A stretch of 64,000 bases of DNA from assembly GCF_014699075.1 (NCBI RefSeq), contig NZ_JACXAB010000016.1, positions 17,746-81,745 on the forward strand. The letters run 5' to 3'. The translations under genes and the position numbers were made by a program. The DNA comes from Microvirga sp. GTDB taxonomy: Bacteria; Pseudomonadota; Alphaproteobacteria; Rhizobiales; Beijerinckiaceae. The notes below the pieces were generated by a model. It had not been told where the DNA came from, did not search any database, and saw nothing but the letters and a program-made list of their open reading frames with translations. Shown here piece by piece: positions 26,849 to 34,771 of this stretch (position 1 is the stretch's first letter; each line of letters begins with the position of its first letter).

Positions 26849-27883
26849 ATGAAAGCCGTTGTCATTCATGCCGCCAAGGACCTGCGCATTGAGGAACGCG
26901 AGCCGGAGGCGCCTGGGCCGGGACAGGTCGAGGTCGCCATCGAAGCAGGGGGCATCTGCGGCTCCGATCTGCACTACTACCATCACGGCGGCTTCGGGAC
27001 AGTCCGGGTCCGCGAGCCGATGATCCTCGGCCATGAAGTGGCTGGCACCATCCGCTCCCTCGGTGAGGGCGTGTCCGGTCTCGCCATCGGTGATCGGGTG
27101 GCGGTCTCGCCGAGCCGGCCCTGCCAGCAATGCGAGTACTGCCTAAAAGGCCAGCAGAACCAGTGCCTGAACATGCGCTTTTATGGCAGCGCCATGCCGA
27201 TGCCGCACATCCAGGGCGCGTTCCGGCAGAGCCTGGTGGCTGAGCAATGGCAATGCCACAAGGTGGCTGATGACGTCTCGATCAACGAGGCAGCCTTTGC
27301 CGAACCGCTGGCGGTGACACTGCATGCGGTCAACCGGGCTGGGTCGCTCCTGGGCAAGCGGGTTCTGGTCACCGGCTGCGGCCCGATCGGGGCTCTCGCC
27401 ATCATCGCCGCCCTTGCGCATGGGGCACGGGAGATCGTCGCCACCGACGTCATGGATGCGGTGCTCGAGAAGGCACGGGCTGTGGGCGCCGACCGGACGA
27501 TCAACGTGGCGAGCGAGCCTGAGGCGCTGTCGGCTTATTCGGCCAACAAAGGCACCTTCGATGTCCAGTTCGAGGCCTCCGGCAATGAGCGCGCCGTACG
27601 CTCCGGCCTGGAGGTGCTGAAGCCCCGCTCGGTGCTGGTACAGCTCGGTCTCGGCGGTGACGTCTCGATCCCGCAGAACCTTGTGGTGGCGAAGGAGATC
27701 GAGATGAGGGGCACGTTCCGCTTTCATGAGGAGTTCGCGCTTGCGGTCGACCTCATCAACACGCGACGGGTGGATCTCAAGCCTCTGATGAGCGGGACCT
27801 TCCCAATCGCCGATGCGGTGGCGGCCTTCGAGGCTGCCAGCGATCGCAGCCGGTCGATGAAGATTCATCTGAGTTTCACCTGA
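26849..27883 (+). CDS. Zinc-dependent alcohol dehydrogenase, L-idonate 5-dehydrogenase-like
   Basis: The protein has 344 residues from the ATG at 26849, 10 bases after the upstream stop. It is a medium-chain dehydrogenase with catalytic zinc residues in G-G-I-C-G-S-D-L-H and G-H-E-V-A-G, a structural zinc lobe [15 protein letters not shown], and an NAD motif around V-T-G-C-G-P-I-G. The [12 protein letters not shown] segment is typical of L-idonate 5-dehydrogenase (IdnD). It partners plausibly with the gluconate 5-dehydrogenase-like SDR at 25010. Confidence 0.88.
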   Translation: MKAVVIHAAKDLRIEEREPEAPGPGQVEVAIEAGGICGSDLHYYHHGGFGTVRVREPMILGHEVAGTIRSLGEGVSGLAIGDRVAVSPSRPCQQCEYCLKGQQNQCLNMRFYGSAMPMPHIQGAFRQSLVAEQWQCHKVADDVSINEAAFAEPLAVTLHAVNRAGSLLGKRVLVTGCGPIGALAIIAALAHGAREIVATDVMDAVLEKARAVGADRTINVASEPEALSAYSANKGTFDVQFEASGNERAVRSGLEVLKPRSVLVQLGLGGDVSIPQNLVVAKEIEMRGTFRFHEEFALAVDLINTRRVDLKPLMSGTFPIADAVAAFEAASDRSRSMKIHLSFT

Positions 27884-27908
27884 CACGACGTATAACAGGA
27901 CATTAGCC

Positions 27909-29480
27909 ATGAGGATCGGGGCACCGAAGGAAGCTTTTCCAGGTGAAGCGCGCGTTGCGATGACCCCGGATTCGGCTGTGGCGCTGCAGAAGCTGGGCCA
28001 TACATGCTTCATCGAGGCGGGGGCCGGAACTGCTGCTGGGATCTCGGATGCGGCCTATGCCGCTGCGGGAGTGAGCGTCGTGCCGGATGCAGCCGCCCTC
28101 TACGTTGCGACGGACGTGGTCACGAAAGTGCGTCCACCGGATGAGGACGAGGTGCAACGCCTCCGCCAGGGGCAGACACTGATATCGTTCTTCTGGCCGG
28201 CTCAGAACTCCAGCCTTCTGGAGCTGGCAAGCACACGAGGCGCTACCGTCGTGGCCATGGACATGGTGCCGCGTATCTCCCGTGCCCAGAAGATGGACGC
28301 GCTCTCCTCCATGGCCAACATCGCCGGTTACCGCGCCGTGATCGAGGCCGGCAACCACTTCGGCCGCTTCTTCACCGGCCAGGTCACCGCCGCCGGCAAG
28401 GTGCCGCCCGCCAAGGTGCTTGTGGTGGGTGCGGGTGTCGCCGGGCTGGCCGCCATCGGCACCGCGACCTCGCTCGGCGCCATCACCTATGCCTTCGATG
28501 TGCGTCCAGAAGTGGCCGAGCAGATCGAGTCCATGGGGGCCCAGTTCGTCTTCCTGGAATTCGAGGAAGCGCAGGACGGGGCTGCCACCGGCGGCTATGC
28601 CGCCCCCTCGAGCCCCGAGTTCCGGGAGAAGCAGCTCGCGAAGTTCCAGGAACTCGCACCCGAGATCGACATCGTTATCACCACCGCCCTGATCCCGGGT
28701 AGGCCCGCGCCGAAGCTGTGGACGGCCGACATGGTCGAGGCGATGAAGCCGGGCTCGGTGATCGTCGATCTGGCCGCCGAGCGCGGCGGCAACTGCGACC
28801 TGACCGTGCCGGACGAGAAGGTGGTGACTGAGAACGGCGTCACCATCATCGGCTATACCGACTTCCCAAGCCGCATGGCCGCCCAGGCCTCCACCCTCTA
28901 CAGTAACAACATCCGCCACATGCTGGCGGACCTAACCCCGAACAAGGACGGTGTGATCGTCCACAACATGGACGATGACGTGATCCGCGGCGCCACCGTC
29001 ACTCACCAGGGTGCGATCACTTATCCGCCGCCCCCGCCCAAGATTCAGGCGATCGCCGCCGCCAAGCCAAAGGAGAAGGTGAGAGAGTTCACCCCGGAGG
29101 AGAAGCGGGCGCAGGAGGCGGAGGCCTTCCGGGGCCAAACCAAGACCCAGGTGGGGTTGCTCGTGGCCGGTGGCCTGCTGATCGCGCTGGTGGGCGCCTA
29201 TGCGCCGGCCAGCTTCATGGCGCACTTCATCGTCTTCGCGCTGGCCTGCTTCGTCGGCTTCCAGGTGATCTGGAGCGTCAGCCATTCCCTGCACACGCCG
29301 CTGATGGCGGTGACTAACGCCATTTCGGGCATCGTGGTGCTGGGTGCCCTGCTGCAGGTCGGCTCCAGCCATTGGCTAGTCACGGCATTGGCTGCTCTGT
29401 CCTTCCTGATCGCCACCATCAACATCGTCGGCGGCTTCCTGGTCACACGCCGGATGCTGGCCATGTTCCAAAAGTCATGA
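27909..29480 (+). CDS. pntA: NAD(P) transhydrogenase subunit alpha
   Basis: The 523-residue protein has domain I, the NAD(H)-binding part (1 to about 380), with [13 protein letters not shown]. Four C-terminal membrane helices begin at [11 protein letters not shown]. It is the undivided E. coli-like alpha subunit, unlike the split alpha1/alpha2 of many alphaproteobacteria. With PntB it uses the proton gradient to make NADPH. It lies 25 bases after the idonate-type dehydrogenase, suggesting NADPH supply or removal for the dehydrogenases in the operon. Confidence 0.95.
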   Translation: MRIGAPKEAFPGEARVAMTPDSAVALQKLGHTCFIEAGAGTAAGISDAAYAAAGVSVVPDAAALYVATDVVTKVRPPDEDEVQRLRQGQTLISFFWPAQNSSLLELASTRGATVVAMDMVPRISRAQKMDALSSMANIAGYRAVIEAGNHFGRFFTGQVTAAGKVPPAKVLVVGAGVAGLAAIGTATSLGAITYAFDVRPEVAEQIESMGAQFVFLEFEEAQDGAATGGYAAPSSPEFREKQLAKFQELAPEIDIVITTALIPGRPAPKLWTADMVEAMKPGSVIVDLAAERGGNCDLTVPDEKVVTENGVTIIGYTDFPSRMAAQASTLYSNNIRHMLADLTPNKDGVIVHNMDDDVIRGATVTHQGAITYPPPPPKIQAIAAAKPKEKVREFTPEEKRAQEAEAFRGQTKTQVGLLVAGGLLIALVGAYAPASFMAHFIVFALACFVGFQVIWSVSHSLHTPLMAVTNAISGIVVLGALLQVGSSHWLVTALAALSFLIATINIVGGFLVTRRMLAMFQKS

Positions 29481-29490
29481 GGATCGTCCG

Positions 29491-30921
29491 ATGAGCTTTG
29501 GTCTTGTCTCTGCCGCCTATGTGGCGGCCGCCGTCCTGTTCATCCTCTCTCTCGGCGGCCTGTCCGGTCACGAGAGCGCCAAGCGGGCGGTCTGGTACGG
29601 CATTGCCGGCATGGCGCTCGCCGTGGGTGCAACTGTGTTAGGGCCGGGTGTGGGCAACTACGTGGTGATTGCCGCCATGCTGGTGATCGGCTCTGCCATC
29701 GGCTGGTATGTGGCCAAGAAGGTCGCGATGACCGAGATGCCGCAGCTGGTGGCGGCGCTGCACTCCTTCGTCGGTCTCGCGGCCGTGTTCATCGGCTTCA
29801 ACGCCGATCTCGAGCTCACCCGGGTGCTCGCCCTCGATGAAGCCTCGCGTCAGGCGCTCACCGGCTTTGCCGGGGTGCTGGCGCACAAGACCGGCGTGGA
29901 GATCGCGATCCTGAAGGTCGAGGTGTTCCTAGGCGTGTTCATCGGTGCGGTAACGTTCACCGGCTCCATCGTCGCCTTCGGCAAGCTCGCCGGCAAGGTT
30001 GACGGCAAGGCCAGGAAGCTGCCGGGCGGGCATGGGCTCAACGCCGGGGCGGCGCTGCTCTCGCTCGTCCTGCTGGTGCTGTATGTCCAGGGGGCGGGCA
30101 TCTGGGCCTTGGTGGCGATGACCCTGCTGGCCTTCTTCATCGGCTATCACCTGATCATGGGCATCGGCGGGGCCGACATGCCGGTGGTGGTCTCGATGCT
30201 CAACTCCTACTCGGGCTGGGCGGCGGCGGCCATCGGCTTCACCCTCGGCAACGACCTGCTGATCGTCACAGGAGCGCTGGTGGGCTCCTCGGGTGCGATC
30301 CTGAGCTACATCATGTGCAAGGCGATGAACCGCAGCTTCATCAGCGTGATCCTCGGCGGCTTCGGCGCCACCACCGGTCCGGTGATGGCAATCGCGGGCG
30401 AGCAGATTGCCATCGATGCTGACGGGGTGGCCACCGCCCTCGAGGAGGCCGACAGCGTCGTGATCGTCCCGGGCTACGGCATGGCGGTGGCCCAGGCCCA
30501 GCAGTCCGTCTCAGAGCTGACCCGTCGCCTGCGCGCCAAGGGCAAGCAGGTGCGCTTTGCCATCCACCCTGTGGCCGGGCGCCTGCCAGGGCACATGAAC
30601 GTGCTGCTGGCCGAGGCCAGGGTGCCGTATGACATCGTGCTGGAGATGGACGAGATCAACGAAGACTTTGCCAAGACGGATGCGGTTATCGTCATTGGCT
30701 CGAACGACATCGTCAATCCGGCAGCCCAGGAGGATCCGAACAGCCCGATTGCCGGCATGCCGGTGCTGGAGGTGTGGAAGGCCAAGCAGGTGTTCGTCTC
30801 CAAGCGCGGGCAGGGGACCGGGTACTCTGGCATCGAAAACCCGCTGTTCTACAAGGACAACACCCGTATGTTCTACGGCGATGCCAAAGCCAGCATCAAT
30901 CAGCTCGTGCAGGCTTTCTAA
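29491..30921 (+). CDS. pntB: NAD(P) transhydrogenase subunit beta
   Basis: The 476-residue protein has about nine membrane helices followed by the NADP-binding domain III (about 290 to 476). Domain III contains [12 protein letters not shown] and [13 protein letters not shown]. It directly follows pntA in the same operon. Complete by length. Confidence 0.96.
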   Translation: MSFGLVSAAYVAAAVLFILSLGGLSGHESAKRAVWYGIAGMALAVGATVLGPGVGNYVVIAAMLVIGSAIGWYVAKKVAMTEMPQLVAALHSFVGLAAVFIGFNADLELTRVLALDEASRQALTGFAGVLAHKTGVEIAILKVEVFLGVFIGAVTFTGSIVAFGKLAGKVDGKARKLPGGHGLNAGAALLSLVLLVLYVQGAGIWALVAMTLLAFFIGYHLIMGIGGADMPVVVSMLNSYSGWAAAAIGFTLGNDLLIVTGALVGSSGAILSYIMCKAMNRSFISVILGGFGATTGPVMAIAGEQIAIDADGVATALEEADSVVIVPGYGMAVAQAQQSVSELTRRLRAKGKQVRFAIHPVAGRLPGHMNVLLAEARVPYDIVLEMDEINEDFAKTDAVIVIGSNDIVNPAAQEDPNSPIAGMPVLEVWKAKQVFVSKRGQGTGYSGIENPLFYKDNTRMFYGDAKASINQLVQAF

Positions 30922-31056
30922 TCGAATCGATCTTCGGGGGTTAAGAGGCTGCTCGCCAATCTCTTTCAACGTTCCGCAGCAAGTTCCAATCCTTGTGCCG
31001 CGGGAGCCAAGGTCTATGCTCGACGCATCGTCTATCTAAGAACGGAGAGAAGCATC

Positions 31057-32547
31057 ATGTTCACACGTCAAACAGTCCTTGGACTAGCTTGCGCGGCTGC
31101 AATTGGCATTGGAAGCGCTGCGGCGCAGCCGGCCCGTGACGATTTCTACTGGATCGGTGAGATGAACAAGGCTTCCGCGGTCATGGTCGCCTCCACGGGC
31201 ATCGTGGATCGCCAGCTCGGCCGCACCATCGCGCAAGCCGTGGCGAAGGTCATTGAGGACGGAGCCCGCCCAGGTGCCGAGCGTTCCTCCGATTATCTGC
31301 GGATCGAGCCTCTGCTGATCACGGCCGGCGGCCCCGATGTCACGCGATTGCATTCCGGTCGCAGCCGACAAGACATGCTATCCACCAGCCAGCGCCTCTT
31401 CCTACGCGACGCCTACCTCGACAATGCGGCCTCGCTCAATGCCTACCGGGCTGCTTTGCTGCGTCTTGCCCGCACATCGCCGGACGCGATCATGCCCGCC
31501 TTCACCATGGGGGTGCAGGCCCAGCCCATTACCATGGGCCATTATCTCTCCGGCTACCTCGGCGCGCTAGAACGACAAGCGAAGCGCCTGCAAGAGGCCT
31601 ATGCACGCATGAACCTGTCGCCGCTTGGCGCCGCAGCCGTGGGCACATCCAGCTTCCCTGTGGACCGGCGCCAACTGGCCACGCTGCTCGGCTTTGATGC
31701 GCCAATCGACAACTCATTCGATGCCAATCACGTCTCGCCGTATGACCTCGGTGTCGAAGCGGCCTCGCTCGCCACGTCGAGTGCCGTGACAACCGGCGCG
31801 TTGATGGCCGACCTGCTAGACCAGTACCGCCAAGCCCGTCCTTGGTTTCTCCTCGGCACCGGAGAGATGGGTACGAGCAGCATCATGCCGCAGAAGCGGA
31901 ATCCGGTAACCATGCTCAACGCCCGCGAGCAGGCGAGCCTGACCCTTGGCGCGGCGCACACGACCATTCTTGTTGCCCACAACGTCGGCCCAGGAGTGAT
32001 CGAGTACCGCGGTGAAGAAGCGCGGAACGCCATACACGAAGCCTCGCAGATGCAGACCAACCTGGCGCGCCTGATTGGAACGCTCCGCTTCGACGCAGCG
32101 CGTGCGCTGGAAGAGGTCAATGGCGACTACGCAACCTCCACCGAACTGGCTGATGTCCTTCAGCGCGAGGCAAGCGTCCCATTCCGCGTCGGTCACCACT
32201 TCGCCTCGGAACTCGTGAACTATGGTCGCAGCAATGGGCTCCGGCCGGCGGAGCTTCCGTTCTCCGAGGCGGCGCGGATTTATGCACAGGTTGTGAAGGA
32301 GATGATGGGTGAGGAGAATGCTCGCTTCCCTCTGACAGAAGCCCGTTTTCGTGAATCACTCACGGCCGAGAATATGATCCGCTCAAGCCTCGGCCTTGGC
32401 GGCCCCCAGCCAGCCGAGGTCGCACGCATGCTGGAGGCACAAGCAGCTAGGATCGAGGCAGATAAAGCTTGGTTGGATGGCCGTCGTAAAGCCCTATCCG
32501 ATGCTTCAGCCGCTCTCGATGCGGCCTTCAACGCGCTGCGGAACTGA
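31057..32547 (+). CDS. Exported argininosuccinate lyase-like protein (fumarase/aspartase superfamily)
   Basis: The protein has 496 residues with a clear Sec signal peptide (1 to about 23, V-L-G-L-A-C-A-A-A-I-G-I-G-S-A-A-A). The mature part has the superfamily signature G-T-S-S-I-M-P-Q-K-R-N-P near 277 to 288, H-S-G-R-S-R-Q-D-M near 105 and G-T-S-S-F-P near 192, as in argininosuccinate lyases. These enzymes release fumarate from a C-N or C-O bond. Biosynthetic ASL is cytoplasmic, so export argues for breakdown of an external compound, as with EDDS lyase relatives. It is the last gene before a strong hairpin. Confidence 0.82.
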   Translation: MFTRQTVLGLACAAAIGIGSAAAQPARDDFYWIGEMNKASAVMVASTGIVDRQLGRTIAQAVAKVIEDGARPGAERSSDYLRIEPLLITAGGPDVTRLHSGRSRQDMLSTSQRLFLRDAYLDNAASLNAYRAALLRLARTSPDAIMPAFTMGVQAQPITMGHYLSGYLGALERQAKRLQEAYARMNLSPLGAAAVGTSSFPVDRRQLATLLGFDAPIDNSFDANHVSPYDLGVEAASLATSSAVTTGALMADLLDQYRQARPWFLLGTGEMGTSSIMPQKRNPVTMLNAREQASLTLGAAHTTILVAHNVGPGVIEYRGEEARNAIHEASQMQTNLARLIGTLRFDAARALEEVNGDYATSTELADVLQREASVPFRVGHHFASELVNYGRSNGLRPAELPFSEAARIYAQVVKEMMGEENARFPLTEARFRESLTAENMIRSSLGLGGPQPAEVARMLEAQAARIEADKAWLDGRRKALSDASAALDAAFNALRN

Positions 32548-32564
32548 GCCAACAGACAATCCAT

Positions 32565-32612
32565 TACAAGGCAGGGTCTGCGCGCCATATCGTGGGCAGA
32601 CCCGGCCTTGTA
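32565..32612. terminator. Strong hairpin after the exported lyase
   Basis: TACAAGGC-A-GGGTCTGC pairs with GCAGACCC-G-GCCTTGTA over a 14-base loop. That is 16 pairs with one internal mismatch, starting 18 bases after the stop. It probably ends the catabolic transcript. There is no U-run, but the stem is the strongest seen in the window. Confidence 0.65.
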
Positions 32613-32769
32613 AAACCCAATATCCGCATCGGCGCTTGACTGGGTTGGATGGCTCCCGCTCCCGGCGGTGTCAAAATGAGCACCACCCGAACATTCGTAA
32701 TGTGCCACTACCCCCACCGACCAACGCCCGTCGCGCTCACTTTTCCTGATCGCGAACGGAGTGAGAACC

Positions 32770-33348
32770 ATGTCTGATTTCTACCGGATCAAGCGCCTTC
32801 CGCCTTACGTCTTCGAGCAGGTCAACCGCATCAAGGCCGCCGCCCGTGCCAACGGGGCGGATATCATCGACCTCGGGATGGGCAATCCGGACCTCCAGGC
32901 TCCCCAGCACGTCATCGACAAGCTGGTCGAGACCGTAGGCAAGCCCAGGAACGACCGATATTCGGCTTCGAAGGGAATCGGTGGTCTGCGCCGCGCCCAG
33001 GCGGGCTACTACGAGCGCCGCTTTGGCGTGAAGCTCAATCCGGACACCCAGGTGGTGGCGACGCTGGGTTCCAAGGAGGGCTTTGCCAACATGCCCCAGG
33101 CGATCACAGAGCCGGGCGATGTGATCCTCGTGCCGAACCCGAGCTATCCGATCCACGTCTTCGGTTTCCTGATGGCAGGCGGCGTGATCCGCTCCATTCC
33201 GGCCGAGCCTACTCCCGAACTCTTCGTCGCCGCCGAGCGGGCAGTCGCCCATTCGATCCCCAAGCCCGTGGCGCTCGTGGTCTGCTACCCGTCGAACCCG
33301 ACCGCCTATGTGGGGCCAGCGCAAGATCTGCTCCTGATTGAGCGCTAA
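32770..33348 (+). pseudogene. LL-diaminopimelate/alanine aminotransferase (AlaC-like), N-terminal fragment
   Basis: The frame starts at an ATG and encodes 192 residues. It begins M-S-D-F-Y-R-I-K-R-L-P-P-Y-V-F and includes D-I-I-D-L-G-M-G-N-P-D-L and Y-P-S-N-P-T-A-Y-V, matching AlaC/LL-DAP aminotransferases of about 400 residues. Similarity breaks after P-T-A-Y-V near base 33312 and the frame ends 12 residues later. The PLP lysine and the whole C-terminal half are missing, so no activity is expected. A C-terminal relic of the same family, with an internal deletion, lies at 57000-57377. Confidence 0.8.
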
Positions 33349-33728
33349 GGTAGAACGGATCCGCAACCCTTTCCACGAGGAGATGGCTTTGACGCGCTGT
33401 ACTAAGGCAGAGGAAGGCTCACGATCATCAGCTAACCCATTGCTACTTCAGCACGAAGCCGATGCGCCAGACTCAGCTCCACAAGGCCACTCTGACGACG
33501 CATTCAGCGGTGCTACCCGTCTCATCCATGGGCTCCGCCCGGTACCACGTCCCAGACAGCCAAACCAAGCCCAACAGGACGTTGAGGAGTTCTATTCGGC
33601 TGCTTGAAGGCACATGTTCTTGCTACGTACTTCGTTACCGCACAGTCAGGCACAGATCTTGCGCTGATCCCTTGTGGGGCGCTGCAGTCTCGGATGTCCA
33701 TGCGAGGTCGGGTAGTCCCAACAAACCG
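33349..33728. other. Intergenic scar, no supported gene
   Basis: This 380-base region follows the break point of the truncated aminotransferase. Short frames on both strands match nothing recognisable. It may carry the lost 5' part of the SH3-domain gene, because that protein normally has a signal peptide and none is in frame here. Confidence 0.4.
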
Positions 33729-34190
33729 ATGCTTCCGCGCTTTGCATCGCTCAAGCAGCAGAAGACCAATGTGCGGGTGGGGCTGGGCACACAATATCCA
33801 ATCCGCTGGATCTACCAACGGCAGGGTCTGCCGGTCGAGATCATTGCCGAATTTGGCAACTGGCGCCGCATCAGAGGCAGCGACAGCTCTGGTGGTTGGG
33901 TCCACGCGGCACTACTCTCCGCAAGGAGAACGGCTCTCGCTGCTCCATGGCGTACAGCCACCGTCAATCTGTCAGCACGCCCGAGTGACCCAGCCGCGGT
34001 CGTTGCACGGCTTCAGCCACGGGTTCTCGTGCGTGTGAAGCGCTGTGACCGTACGTGGTGTGCGGTGGATGTACCGGAGCACGACCTGCAGGGCTACGTC
34101 CGGCAGGTGAAGCTCTGGGGTGTCTACCCGGACGAACTTGTCGGACGCGCCCGTTCACACCTGTTCAATCCCGTAAAGAGAGCCGAATGA
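33729..34190 (+). CDS. Bacterial SH3-domain protein, probably missing its signal peptide
   Basis: From the ATG at 33729 the protein has 153 residues with two SH3_4-type (PF06347-like) repeats: L-P-R-F-A-S-L-K-Q-Q-K-T-N-V-R-V-G (1 to 60) and V-N-L-S-A-R-P-S-D-P (80 to 140). Members of this family are usually exported. Here the in-frame upstream sequence (open to 33462) is not signal-like, while a weakly hydrophobic stretch lies in another frame. It may be 5'-damaged. The function is not known beyond a likely envelope role. Confidence 0.65.
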   Translation: MLPRFASLKQQKTNVRVGLGTQYPIRWIYQRQGLPVEIIAEFGNWRRIRGSDSSGGWVHAALLSARRTALAAPWRTATVNLSARPSDPAAVVARLQPRVLVRVKRCDRTWCAVDVPEHDLQGYVRQVKLWGVYPDELVGRARSHLFNPVKRAE

Positions 34191-34771
34191 CTTCGCCAGC
34201 ATGATCTACGCTCCGCAACGTGCGACACTCCGACCTCGTCGTGACACCAATCCCATCCCGGTCGGCCACCACTGAGGATGGTTCCGTCGCAAACTCGGTT
34301 TCTACTTGTCTATACTGGCGATCTCGCGCTGGCCAGCTACTGTAAAATCAACGGTTTAGCGCTGCCGCTATGACCGAAGATGCCGCTCAAAAATGGCTAT
34401 ACTTCGAGTTTGCGACAGAACCCATCCCAGTTGGCACGGTGATGATGAGATGATGTGAAGCATGAGCGGACATGGACCGCCGGATCTGGAAACCCGTGGC
34501 ATCGTCTTGCGCCAGTCACGCGCGATAAGTTGAGAGGGATCAGGTTCAGCGTAAAACATCAGGGCCTGCGGTCAGAAAGCACCGCGTTCAAAGGCCGGAG
34601 ACATGACTGCACCCGCCCCGCTAGGCCCAAGCATCATCAATAATCACATTGCCAAACGGGCGCCATCCAGACATGACGATGCCGGCTCACCGTATAAGTG
34701 CCTACCGCTCACTCTGGCCTCTCTGTGTCGATCGCCAGGAATTGCGACAGATCCAGCTAAGATCCTATCGC
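34191..34771. other. Intergenic region with a MITE-like element
   Basis: This 580-base gap contains the 143-base inverted-repeat element described at 34280-34422. The remainder (34423-34771) has no recognisable gene or site. Confidence 0.5.
34280..34422. mobile_element. 143-bp MITE-like element with IS6-type termini
   Basis: The left end GGTTCCGTCGCAAACTCG (34280-34297) and right end CGAGTTTGCGACAGAACC (34405-34422) are inverted repeats with 17 of 18 positions matching. The core TCYGTCGCAAA is also found at both ends of the IS6-family element at 54493-55317. No coding capacity and no 8-base target duplication were found. It is best read as a non-autonomous derivative of an IS6-like element. 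Confidence 0.6.

Noticed and set aside
34355..34380. Partial match to the shared NAC-type block (ATAGCGGCAG on the minus strand)
   Set aside because: Only ten bases agree, ATA-N9-TAT is absent, and it lies inside the MITE-like element; taken as chance.
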